A stretch of 64,000 nucleotides of DNA from Bradyrhizobium sp. 1. GTDB lineage: Bacteria; Pseudomonadota; Alphaproteobacteria; Rhizobiales; Xanthobacteraceae. The stretch lies in the NCBI RefSeq assembly GCF_023073315.1, contig NZ_JADPJH010000014.1, positions 124,001 through 188,000 of the forward strand. Direction: 5' to 3'. The translations under genes were made by a program, and so were the position numbers. Positions 18,816-27,346 of the stretch are shown here, piece by piece. How positions within the stretch are numbered: the stretch's first letter is position 1; every line of letters starts with the position of its first letter. The notes below the pieces were generated by a model. That model was not told the DNA's origin and ran no database searches. It saw only the letters and a program-made list of their open reading frames with translations.

Positions 18816-19535
18816 TCAGTACCTGGCGATCATGGGGCCGCCGAACTTGTAGTTCAGGCGGACGAGACCCATGTCGACGTCCTGCTTGATGTGCTCGAAC
18901 TGCGGCAGCAGACCGGTCAGGGTTTGGTCGTGGCCGCTCAGGAAGATGTGGTTGTACTCGACGCCGACCGACCAGTTCGGAGCGAAGCCGTATTCGAGGC
19001 CTGCGCCGATCGTGCCGCCCCAACGGGTATCGCTGGCCGAAGCCGTCTGCACGCCCGCGAAGGACACGTCGTACTTGGTGCCGACAACCGCCGCGCCGCC
19101 CTTCGCGTAGATCAGGACGTTGTTCCAGGCGTAGCCGACCTGACCGGTGATCAGACCGAACGAATCGATCTTGGTGTGATTGTTGAAGCCGGTGAGCGCG
19201 CTGGTGTGGCTGCCGGAGAAGTCGGCCCAGTTGCCCTGGCCTTCCACGCCGAACACCCACTGGCCCGACTGCATGCGGTAGCCGACCTGGCCACCGACCG
19301 TGCCGCCGGTCGCATCGTGCGAACCTTCACGGCCGACGCCGATCAGATCCCAGGTCGCGTGCGACGAGGCACCGCCGCCGTTGATGCCGATGTAGAAGCC
19401 GCTCCAGTCATAGACCGTGGCGATCATCGCGGGCGCCTTGGTGTAAGGCCGCGCAGCGAGGTCAGCAGCAAGCGCCGGCGCAGTCGCGCCGAGCGCGACG
19501 AGGCTCACAGCAGCAAGCAACAGATTCTTGTTCAT
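18816..19535 (-). CDS. Outer-membrane beta-barrel protein (Omp25/Omp31-like)
   Basis: 239 residues with a Sec signal (MNKNLLLAAVSLVALGATAPALA), then ADLAARPYTKAP and WSGFYIGINGGGA, the signature opening of rhizobial Omp25/31-type eight-strand barrels. Strands end in alternating aromatic patterns, and the protein ends in ARY, an aromatic terminus suitable for BAM recognition. It is a single-gene unit with a strong terminator. The upstream gap holds a 16-bp perfect palindrome that may be an operator. Confidence 0.9.
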   Translation of the reverse strand: MNKNLLLAAVSLVALGATAPALAADLAARPYTKAPAMIATVYDWSGFYIGINGGGASSHATWDLIGVGREGSHDATGGTVGGQVGYRMQSGQWVFGVEGQGNWADFSGSHTSALTGFNNHTKIDSFGLITGQVGYAWNNVLIYAKGGAAVVGTKYDVSFAGVQTASASDTRWGGTIGAGLEYGFAPNWSVGVEYNHIFLSGHDQTLTGLLPQFEHIKQDVDMGLVRLNYKFGGPMIARY

Positions 19536-19645
19536 TTGATTCCCGTTCCAGTTTCGTCGTTAGGCCCCCGGGCCGTGGCGTCGTCATAACAGCGCGCGAC
19601 AGAATTGCTGTAACCTCGACGCCACAGTCAGGACCAAAGGCCCTG

Positions 19646-19661
19646 TGTTCATTAATGAACA
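19646..19661. promoter_or_regulatory. 16-bp perfect palindrome in a divergent promoter region
   Basis: TGTTCATTAATGAACA is its own reverse complement. It lies 111 bases upstream of the barrel protein start and 130 bases upstream of the DUF3551 gene start, between divergent genes, in an AT-richer stretch. A regulator binding site is plausible; the regulator is unknown. It is not the GTTC-N7-GTTC direct repeat of alphaproteobacterial LexA. Confidence 0.5.
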
Positions 19662-19790
19662 TTTTAGATGCGCGCCCGAGAAACCCTTTGAAACATGAGT
19701 TTTCAGCAGTTCCAATGTCTTCTGCACGGCATACACTGCGAACGCGCGTAATGATGCCGCGCGCACGATCGTGTGATTGGAGAATCGAAA

Positions 19791-20111
19791 ATGCGTGCAC
19801 TGTTTACCCTCCCCATTGTTGCCACATTTTCGCTCGCAATCGCCACATTCGCGCTCACGCTGCACGCAAGCACACCCGCACGCGCGTTCGGGACGCATCA
19901 CGCGTTCTGCCTCACCGGCAATGAATGGCCGGGACTGAGCAATTGCACGTTCGACACTTATGCGCAGTGCCAGGCGAGCGCGTCGGGCCGCGCGCTCACC
20001 TGCCTCGCGAATCCCTATTTCGGAGGTGAGAGCGATGATCCCTACGCCTATCAGAACCGTCCACGCGCGCAGTCGCCGGGCTATTCGTCCGGCTATTACC
20101 TCCCGCGCTGA
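19791..20111 (+). CDS. DUF3551 small exported protein, copy 1
   Basis: 106 residues. The ATG at 19791 has GGAGA upstream, and six in-frame codons before it lack a good start. A Sec signal ends near ARA. The mature part has four Cys in the DUF3551 pattern (FCLTGNEWPGLSNCTF, QCQASASGRALTCLANPYF), probably two disulfides in the periplasm. It is followed one base later by a second DUF3551 gene in another frame. Family function is unknown. Confidence 0.8.
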   Translation: MRALFTLPIVATFSLAIATFALTLHASTPARAFGTHHAFCLTGNEWPGLSNCTFDTYAQCQASASGRALTCLANPYFGGESDDPYAYQNRPRAQSPGYSSGYYLPR

Positions 20112-20112
20112 G

Positions 20113-20373
20113 ATGCGCCGCGCTGGCCTCGCGCTCGCCGCGATCGGCCTGCTCTTCGCGAGCGCGTCCGCGCACGCGCAGACCTATGATCCGAGCTACC
20201 CCGTCTGCATGCAGATCTACGGTCCCGTCGGCTATTTCGACTGCCGCTACGCCTCGCTCGAGCAGTGCAGATATCTCGCCACCGGCCGTTCCGCGAGTTG
20301 CGCAGTGAACCCGTATTTTGTGGAAAAAAAGCCGGCAGCTCCTCGTCGGCCGAGGCGCACAAATTCTCTCTAG
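20113..20373 (+). CDS. DUF3551 small exported protein, copy 2
   Basis: 86 residues starting at the ATG one base after the stop of the preceding gene (TGAGATG), so coupling is likely. A Sec signal (LALAAIGLLFASASAHAQ) is followed by the same four-Cys pattern as copy 1: PVCMQIYGPVGYFDCRY, QCRYLATGRSASCAVNPYF. The two copies have diverged strongly outside the Cys framework. An alternative in-frame ATG at 20035 would remove a recognisable signal start. The stop overlaps the stop of the convergent MAPEG gene. Confidence 0.78.
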   Translation: MRRAGLALAAIGLLFASASAHAQTYDPSYPVCMQIYGPVGYFDCRYASLEQCRYLATGRSASCAVNPYFVEKKPAAPRRPRRTNSL

Positions 20374-20777
20374 GTGCGGCTCAGCAGCAATGCGATGGCA
20401 AGAACAATCGTCGCGCATGCACCGGTCAGGAACGCGAATGTACGGATGACGGGAATGCCCGCAGCGTAAATGACATAGTGAGCGAGGCGCGCAACAACGT
20501 AGACCTGAGCCGATAGCACGGTGGCTCTGTTGCTGACGTCGATGATCGCGCCCACGAGCACCAATGGTGCAAACACCACCAGATTCTCGATTGCATTGAT
20601 GTGGGCTCGGCGCGCCCTGTCGGCCCATGGCGCATCAACGGGATAGCAGGCACCAGGCGTGCCGATTGCGCGCATCACGCCGTGCGTCGTCATGCGCGCG
20701 AGCACGTAAGGCACCCACATCAGCGCCGTCGCCGCGGAGATCAGAGTCAGACAATAAAGTTCGGGCGTAAATTTCAC
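20370..20777 (-). CDS. MAPEG-family membrane protein
   Basis: 135 residues, four membrane helices, starting at GTG 20777 two bases after the stop of the upstream gene. The motif ARRAHINAIENLVVFAPLVL is the typical second-helix signature of bacterial MAPEG proteins, a family related to glutathione- and eicosanoid-metabolising membrane enzymes. The exact substrate is unknown. It forms a two-gene unit with the 165-residue membrane protein upstream. Confidence 0.82.
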   Translation of the reverse strand: MKFTPELYCLTLISAATALMWVPYVLARMTTHGVMRAIGTPGACYPVDAPWADRARRAHINAIENLVVFAPLVLVGAIIDVSNRATVLSAQVYVVARLAHYVIYAAGIPVIRTFAFLTGACATIVLAIALLLSRT

Positions 20778-20779
20778 TG

Positions 20780-21277
20780 TCAGATCGCAGCCAGTTGTGT
20801 CGGCCGGAACCGCACGGTGGTCAGGATCGCCAGAACGATGAAGACGACAAGCGCCGATCCCTGCACCACCAGGAACGCGGGCTCAGTCTGCGTCGGAGCC
20901 CACGATGTCAACAGCGGGATTTTCAGGAAGGACTGAATGAGGAGGACGAACACATTCAGGTACAATGACAGCACGGCGGTGATCGCAAAGATCGGACGCC
21001 AGATGCTCGAGAGGTGCCTGCCAAAATAGGCGAACGTCGCGAGCGCCAGCATCGCCAGCGAAATCAGCCCGACGATGTGCGACGGCAGCAATTTTGGCGC
21101 CGGGAAGAAGAAGCCCGTGACGCTCGTCAATATCGTAGCCGCCAGAAAGACCGCCGTCGAAGTTCGCGACGGATCGGCCTTCAACCATCCAACCGCTGCA
21201 ACCACCCCGGCGGCGATGCCGATCAAACTGATCAACACGTGCAAGAACGTGAAAGTGGCCAAACTCATGCCCAACAT
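20780..21277 (-). CDS. Four-helix membrane protein of unknown function
   Basis: 165 residues with four hydrophobic segments at about 8-30, 43-60, 66-86 and 98-118, plus a C-terminal one (LVVQGSALVVFIVLAIL). There are few charged residues and no recognisable catalytic motif. It starts at ATG 21277, with an alternative ATG three codons later, and is followed two bases after its stop by the MAPEG gene, so the two are likely co-expressed. I do not recognise a named family. Confidence 0.7.
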   Translation of the reverse strand: MLGMSLATFTFLHVLISLIGIAAGVVAAVGWLKADPSRTSTAVFLAATILTSVTGFFFPAPKLLPSHIVGLISLAMLALATFAYFGRHLSSIWRPIFAITAVLSLYLNVFVLLIQSFLKIPLLTSWAPTQTEPAFLVVQGSALVVFIVLAILTTVRFRPTQLAAI

Positions 21278-21379
21278 GATGGTGTCCCAACTGGAGTAGT
21301 CGATCGGAATTTGGCGGCCGCCGGAGCGAAGCTCATTTGATGTGATCGCTTCCGACGGCTCGACGCTATCTGGGCGTTG

Positions 21380-21916
21380 TTATTTCGCCGGCACCAGCAG
21401 ACCCAGGGGCCAGAGCGGGCCGACGGGAATGAGCTGGAACGTCATCATGTCGGCCTGCCCCAGCGGCAGCTTCTCCAGCAGCGTGTGGGCCTCGGCGGAA
21501 TCCGTCACATTCATCAGGAAAACCGCACCGGACCCGTCGTTCTTGGCGAACCACTGATCGATCTTTCCGGCGAGCATCAGGCGCATCGTGTCGTATGCCT
21601 CCGACGGCATGACAGCGGGAATGGTCTGGGGCGTTGCCTTGGCGGTCCACGTGCCGATGGCAAGCACCTTCGTCGTGAGGGTCTTTGCCGCGACCATCTC
21701 GGCCGAGCCTGGGGATGCCTTGTTCTCTGACATTTTGATCAAGTCCTTCTTTTCTACGTTGGTTGCGTGTTGGTGGCGCCGTTCGCCAAATGGATCAGCC
21801 GATCGCGACGCGGCCCGAGCGTCCGGCTGCGCCAGCAACACCGCCGCCGTCGCTGCGGCTGCAAGTCCCAGGACCGCCCGGCGATATCGGGAAGCCCGCG
21901 CGCGTGTCTTGCTCAT
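21380..21916 (-). CDS. Exported protein with a muconolactone-isomerase-like (dimeric alpha/beta barrel) domain
   Basis: 178 residues. Residues 1-36 form a signal-like segment with twin Arg (RYRRAVLGLAAAATAAVLL) ending near ARAAS. The C-terminal 90 residues carry the pattern LMLAGKIDQWFAKNDGSGAVFL, LLEKLPLGQADMMTFQLIPVGPL, seen in muconolactone-isomerase-like and YciI-like domains. An internal ATG at 21733 with AAGGA upstream could give a cytosolic short form. It lies 31 bases downstream of the alpha/beta hydrolase, probably in one operon. Reaction unknown. Confidence 0.65.
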   Translation of the reverse strand: MSKTRARASRYRRAVLGLAAAATAAVLLAQPDARAASRSADPFGERRHQHATNVEKKDLIKMSENKASPGSAEMVAAKTLTTKVLAIGTWTAKATPQTIPAVMPSEAYDTMRLMLAGKIDQWFAKNDGSGAVFLMNVTDSAEAHTLLEKLPLGQADMMTFQLIPVGPLWPLGLLVPAK

Positions 21917-21947
21917 GATGGCTAATCCTTCGATGTGGGAGGGACGA

Positions 21948-22814
21948 TCACGACAGCATCAGTTCGGCGACGCGTTCCGGCATGTCCGACTGGAGCCAGT
22001 GTCCCGCCGGCACCGGATGGAACGAGCCGTGCTTAAAATGAGCGGCCCGCTCCTTGCCCATCGCCGTCGAGAAATAGGGATCGAGCTCTCCCCAGATGAC
22101 CTTCACCGGAAGGTCGAGCGTCCCGAGCAGATGCAGGCGAGTGCTGTTGCGCCTCAATTCCTCGTAGAACTGCGCTCCCATCTGCAGGAAGGCAGGACCA
22201 GAACTCGGCGGCCGAACGAAATTGTCGGCGATCAACGGGGCCATGAACTGCTCGAAGTGCTGCTTTTGAGCGGCCGGAAGCGGCTCGGCGAATTTCGCCC
22301 GCTGCCAGTCCAGCAGCCAGCCGAACTGCGCAGGACTTTGCGCGGTGGCGAGCGCGAGCGCCCTGAGCGCCGGATCGGCAAACAGCACGATCATCTCTGG
22401 CCAGGCGTTGAGCGGCGAATTGTCGTAAGCCGAATTGAGAATGCAGAGTGAGGCGACCTTGTAGGGATGTTCGATCGCGAAATTGATCGCGGCAGCACCC
22501 GACGAATCATGTCCGACGGGAACGACCTGGCCGAGCCCCAGCGCCTGGATCACCGCGGAGAGATCGCCGAGTTGCTGCGCGAAACTGTAGGACGCAGCTA
22601 TCTTGTCGGATCCGCCAAAGCCCAGGAAATCGAATGCGACGACGCGCCGGCCGGCAGCCGTCAAATAAGGGATGAGATCGTCGTAGATATGAAGATTGTC
22701 GGGAAAGCCGTGCATGAGGACGAACGCCGGCCCCGTGCCGTCATAGTCGCGGACGTAAACGCTACCCTGTTCACGTGGAATCCGATGCTCGCTGAAAACC
22801 GGTTTGCCGTCCAT
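21948..22814 (-). CDS. Alpha/beta hydrolase of the haloalkane dehalogenase/epoxide hydrolase group
   Basis: 288 residues from the ATG at 22814, which has GAGGGTG upstream; 14 further open codons precede it. The oxyanion-hole motif is HGFPDN. The nucleophile elbow reads VGHDSSGAA, with Asp in the nucleophile position as in haloalkane dehalogenases and epoxide hydrolases rather than Ser. The acid Asp is in WGELDPYF, and the catalytic His is in AGHWLQ. Substrate is unknown. It lies just downstream of an AraC-type regulator gene on the same strand. Confidence 0.82.
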   Translation of the reverse strand: MDGKPVFSEHRIPREQGSVYVRDYDGTGPAFVLMHGFPDNLHIYDDLIPYLTAAGRRVVAFDFLGFGGSDKIAASYSFAQQLGDLSAVIQALGLGQVVPVGHDSSGAAAINFAIEHPYKVASLCILNSAYDNSPLNAWPEMIVLFADPALRALALATAQSPAQFGWLLDWQRAKFAEPLPAAQKQHFEQFMAPLIADNFVRPPSSGPAFLQMGAQFYEELRRNSTRLHLLGTLDLPVKVIWGELDPYFSTAMGKERAAHFKHGSFHPVPAGHWLQSDMPERVAELMLS

Positions 22815-22960
22815 GACACCCTCGCCGCGGCTTGAAGCGCCGCGTTTCGATGCCAAGGATCAGTCAGGCCAAGCCGTTTGGATTGGATATTCGTGACGTC
22901 GTCTTTTTCAAAAAACCGACCTGAAGGCGCACATGGCCACGCGCATCATCGCCGGCGAAA

Positions 22961-23911
22961 TCAACGATGCGTCTGCCGCCATCGTCCGGGGCTGTCGCCC
23001 TCGAGCTTCGTGAAGACACGCGTGAAATGGCTTTGATCGACGAACCCGCACATGAATGCGATCTCGGCAAGGCCCAGCGTTCCCGCAAGCAACAACGCCT
23101 TCGCCCGTTCGACCCGTTTTCGAACCAGCCATTGGTGTGGTGTAATCCCGGTGGTCCGTCGAAAGGCGCGTGCGAAATAGCCCGGCGACAGTGCGCATTC
23201 GCGTGCCAGTTCCGCGATGGTGGGATCGCCATCCAGGTGCGCCGAGATGAAGTCGATTACCCGACGAAGTTGCCAGGGCGACAATCCTCCCGAAACCGGC
23301 GCGTCCGGCAGGGTGGCGTTGCCGTATGCCCTCATGACGTGGGCATAAAACGCCAGCGCGACGTGGTCGATGAACAGAGTGCTGCGTTCGTCGGCGCGCT
23401 CGACCTGATCGAGGAGAGCGTTGGCCAACCCGTACATCACCCTGTCATAAACGCCCTGACCAGGTGAGATCAGCCCCTTTGTACGCGAAATCCCTTGATC
23501 GAAGGCGAGTTCATCGAGTGACGCCTGGGAAATGTAGAATCGGATGATGTCGAACGGTGCGTGGATTTCGGAGACCGGATTGCTGCGCAGGTCGAACAGG
23601 AACGTGTCGCCTGGATTCACCTGCTTCGTCAGGTGATGCCGCCCGTCGATCCAGAGATCCACGGCGACCGGCAGAAGCGGAACATGGAGCGAGAACGCAT
23701 GCTCGGGCGGGACGTTCTTGGCCGGGCCCTGCATCGCCTGCGCGCTCGCCAACCGCGTGAATCCGATCGGCGCAACGGACGCAGTCCGCGCCAGAATCGT
23801 CGGAGGCAGACCAATCTTCCGATCACCGCGCTTTCGTAGCTGCCGCCTACAAGGCGCTGCTGCATCGAGCGTACTCCATTCCAAACCGGCAAGGCGCTGT
23901 ATCCATAGCAT
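22961..23911 (-). CDS. AraC-family transcriptional regulator
   Basis: A regulator with two helix-turn-helix motifs at the C-terminus: TIAELARECALSPGYFARAF and GLAEIAFMCGFVDQSHFTRVF. The N-terminal 200 residues include a cupin-like sensor (AFSLHVPLLPV, PGDTFLFDL). The start is uncertain: ATGs at 23911 and 23923 and a GTG at 23932 are in frame. It probably controls the hydrolase and isomerase-like genes downstream on the same strand, or the MFS exporter read divergently from a shared 248-base promoter region. Confidence 0.85.
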   Translation of the reverse strand: MLWIQRLAGLEWSTLDAAAPCRRQLRKRGDRKIGLPPTILARTASVAPIGFTRLASAQAMQGPAKNVPPEHAFSLHVPLLPVAVDLWIDGRHHLTKQVNPGDTFLFDLRSNPVSEIHAPFDIIRFYISQASLDELAFDQGISRTKGLISPGQGVYDRVMYGLANALLDQVERADERSTLFIDHVALAFYAHVMRAYGNATLPDAPVSGGLSPWQLRRVIDFISAHLDGDPTIAELARECALSPGYFARAFRRTTGITPHQWLVRKRVERAKALLLAGTLGLAEIAFMCGFVDQSHFTRVFTKLEGDSPGRWRQTHR

Positions 23912-24159
23912 ACACGGCGGCATGCACGGCACGTGAACGAAAAACGGTCACGCCGCACGATCGAGGATTGTCGCAATATCGACAAACTGCGATCGCGTGG
24001 TGGCCACACGCAAATCGGGAAGCTGATATGCGGTCAGCCCTGCATCGGGCCTCCGGTGTTGACGCAGACTGATCCGCGTTTAAGTACGACAGACAAATCT
24101 TGCAGGGGGTGGCGACGTTCACTGGGCTGGTTCCCGTTGACGCCACCATTGCAGGACAT

Positions 24160-25455
24160 ATGACGATCTCGCCTCACGCGACCTCACGCCGAGCAAAGTC
24201 GACTTCGGCCTCGGCGCCCCCTCACCTAGCCATCGTCCTGTTCTCGCTCGCGATGGGCGGCTTTGCGATCGGAACCACCGAATTCGCATCGATGAGCCTG
24301 CTGCCGTTTTTCGCGGCCGACCTCCACATCGACGAGCCGACCGCGGGGCACGCCATCAGCGCCTACGCGCTCGGCGTCGTGCTGGGCGCGCCCCTGATTG
24401 CGGTGCTCGGCGCGCGCTTCGCCCGCCGCACACAGCTGCTGGTGCTGATGGCCGTGTTCGCGATCGGCAATGCGCTCACCGCGCTTGCACCTGGCTTTGG
24501 CTGGATGATCGCGGCGCGCTTTCTGTCGGGCTTGCCGCATGGCGCCTATTTCGGCGTCGCCGCGCTGGTCGCGGCCTCGCTGGTTCCGCAACAGCGCCGC
24601 TCGCAGGCGATCGGTCAGGTCATGCTCGGCCTGACCATTGCCACCATCATCGGCGTGCCCCTGGCCAATTGGATCGGCCAGGCCGTCGGCTGGCGCGCGA
24701 GCTTTGGCCTCGTGTCGGTGCTTGCGCTGCTCACGGTGCTGCTGTGCGCCCTGTTCGCGCCGCGCGACCAGGCCGGCCGGTCGGATCCGCTGCGCGAGCT
24801 CGGCGCTCTCAAGAGCGGCCGCGTCTGGATCACGCTCGCGATCGGCGCCATCGGCTTCGGCGGCATGTTCGCCGTCTACACTTATCTGGCGACGACGCTG
24901 ATTGAGGTCACCAAGGTGAACGCGGAGGTCATCCCGCTCTTCCTGGCCGTGTTCGGCGTCGGCGCCACGCTCGGCAATCTGTTCGTGCCGCGCTTCGCCG
25001 ACCGTGCGCTGATGCCGACGGCGGGCATCATCCTGTTGTTCTCGGCAATCGCGCTGCTGGTGTTTCCGCTTGCCGCCGGCAATCCCTGGCTGCTGGCGAT
25101 CGACGTTTTCGCGATCGGCACCGGCGTCTCGATCGGCGCCATCCTGCAGACGCGGCTGATGGACGTCGCGGGAGACGCACAGGCACTTGCCGCCGCGTTG
25201 AACCATTCGGCGTTCAACACCGCCAATGCGCTCGGCCCGTTCCTGGGCGGGCTCGCCATTCGCGAAGGCTTCGGCTGGACCTCCACCGGTCCGGTCGGCG
25301 CTGCGCTCGCGCTCCTGGGCTTCCTGATCTGGATCGTCGCCTGGCGCGATGCCAGACCTGCTCCGGTCGATATCACCTCGCCGCACGAGACTGCGCCGCT
25401 CGCGCCAGCGTTGGCGCCGGATCGCCGCAGCCGCGCGAGGGATTCTGTGGCGTAA
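24160..25455 (+). CDS. MFS drug/sugar efflux transporter (AraJ/YdhP-like)
   Basis: 431 residues with twelve hydrophobic segments. The N-terminus after 20 polar residues reads MGGFAIGTTEFASMSLLPFF, the hallmark of the DHA1-type arabinose-efflux/YdhP group. Motif A (GARFARRTQLLVLM) follows helix 2. The ATG at 24160 is preferred over upstream in-frame codons because the earlier segment lacks membrane character. It is divergent from the AraC-type regulator, suggesting regulated export of an unknown compound. Confidence 0.88.
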   Translation: MTISPHATSRRAKSTSASAPPHLAIVLFSLAMGGFAIGTTEFASMSLLPFFAADLHIDEPTAGHAISAYALGVVLGAPLIAVLGARFARRTQLLVLMAVFAIGNALTALAPGFGWMIAARFLSGLPHGAYFGVAALVAASLVPQQRRSQAIGQVMLGLTIATIIGVPLANWIGQAVGWRASFGLVSVLALLTVLLCALFAPRDQAGRSDPLRELGALKSGRVWITLAIGAIGFGGMFAVYTYLATTLIEVTKVNAEVIPLFLAVFGVGATLGNLFVPRFADRALMPTAGIILLFSAIALLVFPLAAGNPWLLAIDVFAIGTGVSIGAILQTRLMDVAGDAQALAAALNHSAFNTANALGPFLGGLAIREGFGWTSTGPVGAALALLGFLIWIVAWRDARPAPVDITSPHETAPLAPALAPDRRSRARDSVA

Positions 25456-25516
25456 GGGCGACGTGCACTCAGCTTTGCCACGGCGTCTTACGTGACCAGA
25501 TTCCGACTCGGTCGCC

Positions 25517-26266
25517 CTAACCGGCCAGCGTGACGATCAAAGGTCCGTTTCGGGTTGCGATCACGGTGTGCTCGAACTGGACGGTCGGCGCTTCGGGGCT
25601 GCTGTAGAGCGTCCACGGATCGTCGCCATCCTGGGCCCACTCGGCGCCCAGGGACAGGAACGGCTCGACGGTGAACACCAGGCCGTCGCTCATGACGCGG
25701 CGTTCGGAGCGGTCGGGCCATGTTGCGATCTCCGTCGGCTCCTCATGGAGCGACCGGCCGACACCGTGGCTGGCGAGATTCCTGACCAGGCTGTAACCGT
25801 TCTTCTGCGCAAAGGTCCCGATGGCCTTGCCGATGCCGGCGATCGGTTTGCCGGCGCCGACCTGCTGCAGACCCGTCCACATCGCCCGCCTACCATCCCT
25901 GCAAAGGCGTTCGATCGCGCGGGTCACGGGCGGAACGGCGAACGAGGCGCCCGTGTCCGCAAAGAAGCCGTTCTTCTCGGCTGACACGTCGATATTGACG
26001 AGATCGCCGCGCGCGATCCGCCGGTCACCCGGGATGCCGTGAGCGATCTCCTCATTCACGCTGATGCAGGTCGCCCCGGGGAAGTCATAGGCCAGCTCCG
26101 GCGCCGAACGGGCGCCTGCGGCCTCCAGGAGCTTTCGTCCGATCTGGTCCAGCTCGCCCGTGGTGATGCCCGGCTCGAGCGCCTTCCCCATCGCCTCCAG
26201 GGTATTGGCGACGATGCAGCCTATCTCCTTGAGGCGCGTGAGATCGTTGTCATCAGAGATCGTCAT
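25517..26266 (-). CDS. map: Type I methionine aminopeptidase
   Basis: It removes the N-terminal Met from nascent proteins, using a dinuclear metal site. The ligands are visible in order: Asp in NIDVSAEKNGFFADTG (two), His in ASHGVGRSLHEEP, Glu in FTVEPFLS, and Glu in VQFEHTVI. It has 249 residues from the ATG at 26266; an upstream in-frame extension of 18 codons has no conserved content. It lies in an accessory stretch rather than by ribosomal genes, so it may be an additional copy to a housekeeping Map elsewhere. Confidence 0.92.
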   Translation of the reverse strand: MTISDDNDLTRLKEIGCIVANTLEAMGKALEPGITTGELDQIGRKLLEAAGARSAPELAYDFPGATCISVNEEIAHGIPGDRRIARGDLVNIDVSAEKNGFFADTGASFAVPPVTRAIERLCRDGRRAMWTGLQQVGAGKPIAGIGKAIGTFAQKNGYSLVRNLASHGVGRSLHEEPTEIATWPDRSERRVMSDGLVFTVEPFLSLGAEWAQDGDDPWTLYSSPEAPTVQFEHTVIATRNGPLIVTLAG

Positions 26267-26343
26267 ATCAGGGCTCTTTCCGAAAGGACCGGACATAGCG
26301 CTTGTGAACCCGGCTTGCAAACGCGAGGGCCGATCTTGAATGT

Positions 26344-27163
26344 CTACTGCCAGGGTGGCGCGGCCAGCGACGGCGCGATTTCGATGGCCCCCTCCTCACC
26401 ACGCTGCGCCATGCCGTCACAGAGCGACAAGGCAGCGTCGTCCAATGCCCGGTTCGGCTCGTCCGCCGCGCGCCATGTATCCCATGCCGAGGTCTCGATC
26501 CCCGCGAGTGCGAGCAGATCGCGCGCCAAGTTGACGCGGGCAAAGAACAGACCGGGTCGTCGAGCCGTGACCGAGCTGCGCCGGGTCGATGGCGCCGCTG
26601 CGGCATCGCTTCCACGCCTCGATGCCCGTGATGAACTCGGTGCGAGGCACATCCGTCGGATCGAAATCGAACTTGAGCAGGCTGCGGTGCAGCTCGTCGA
26701 GCTCGGCATCGACCAGCACCCAGCGCTGCGCATCCCGGGCCCAATATTCGCAAACCCAATGATCGTGGAGGGGATGCCCGGTAAAATATTTGCCGAAGCC
26801 GCAGCGTAGGCGGGCCGGCCTGCCGTGATGCCGCAGCACAGCGCACATCATCAGCGAAAAGTCCCGGCACGTCGCCAATGCCCTCGACGCACCCGGCCGG
26901 GCGATGCTCAGTGGCCCCGGGGCAATCGTCAGAAGTTGCTCCAGGCGCCGGGCCACAGGCAACGTGGCTCGGCTTTGGCCGGAGAAGTCGGCGGGGTCCA
27001 ATCCCTGCCTCTCGATCCATGCTTCGTGGATCAGGAGGCCCTGCAAGGTGCGGCACAACGCTGCAATGTCCCGCGGCAGGCCACCGATCAGGGTCGCGTA
27101 AGCGCCGGGATCGGTGAACACGCTGTGGCTGGCATAACGATCGGGAGTCGCGAGTTCGGTCAT
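26344..27163 (-). pseudogene. Transglutaminase-like protein gene, interrupted by a frameshift
   Basis: From ATG 27163 the frame opens MTELATPDRYASHSVFTDPG and contains a papain-like core: the Cys in TCRDFSLMMCAVLRHHG, then the HDHWVCEYW and VLVDAELDE blocks with the catalytic His and Asp. After IDPAQLGHGST (near 26551-26570) this frame turns into Arg-rich nonsense and stops at 26417. A sensible sequence resumes in the next frame as PGLFFARVNLARDLLALAG, then AWDTWRAADEPN, ending at 26344. One extra base around 26560 would explain this. Either a recent inactivation or a sequencing error is possible. Confidence 0.75.
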
Positions 27164-27346
27164 TTGCACATGCTGACGAATGCCCGACTGCTCTGCGCCC
27201 CAGGCCGACAAGTCCAGGACAGCAACCTTGCCCACCCGGATGTCGGCCAAATAAACACACACCTTGGTGCCACCGCAAGTTGTGAAAGCGCCGATCGTCG
27301 CATAGCCTCAGTCTCGATTATGCACTGCGTGGTAGTCGACCGTTTC

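Noticed and set aside
24070-24099. TGATCC with an 18-base spacer near the MFS start
   Set aside because: The expected TA-starting -10 is CAAATC, and the gene has no obvious link to the ChrR regulon.
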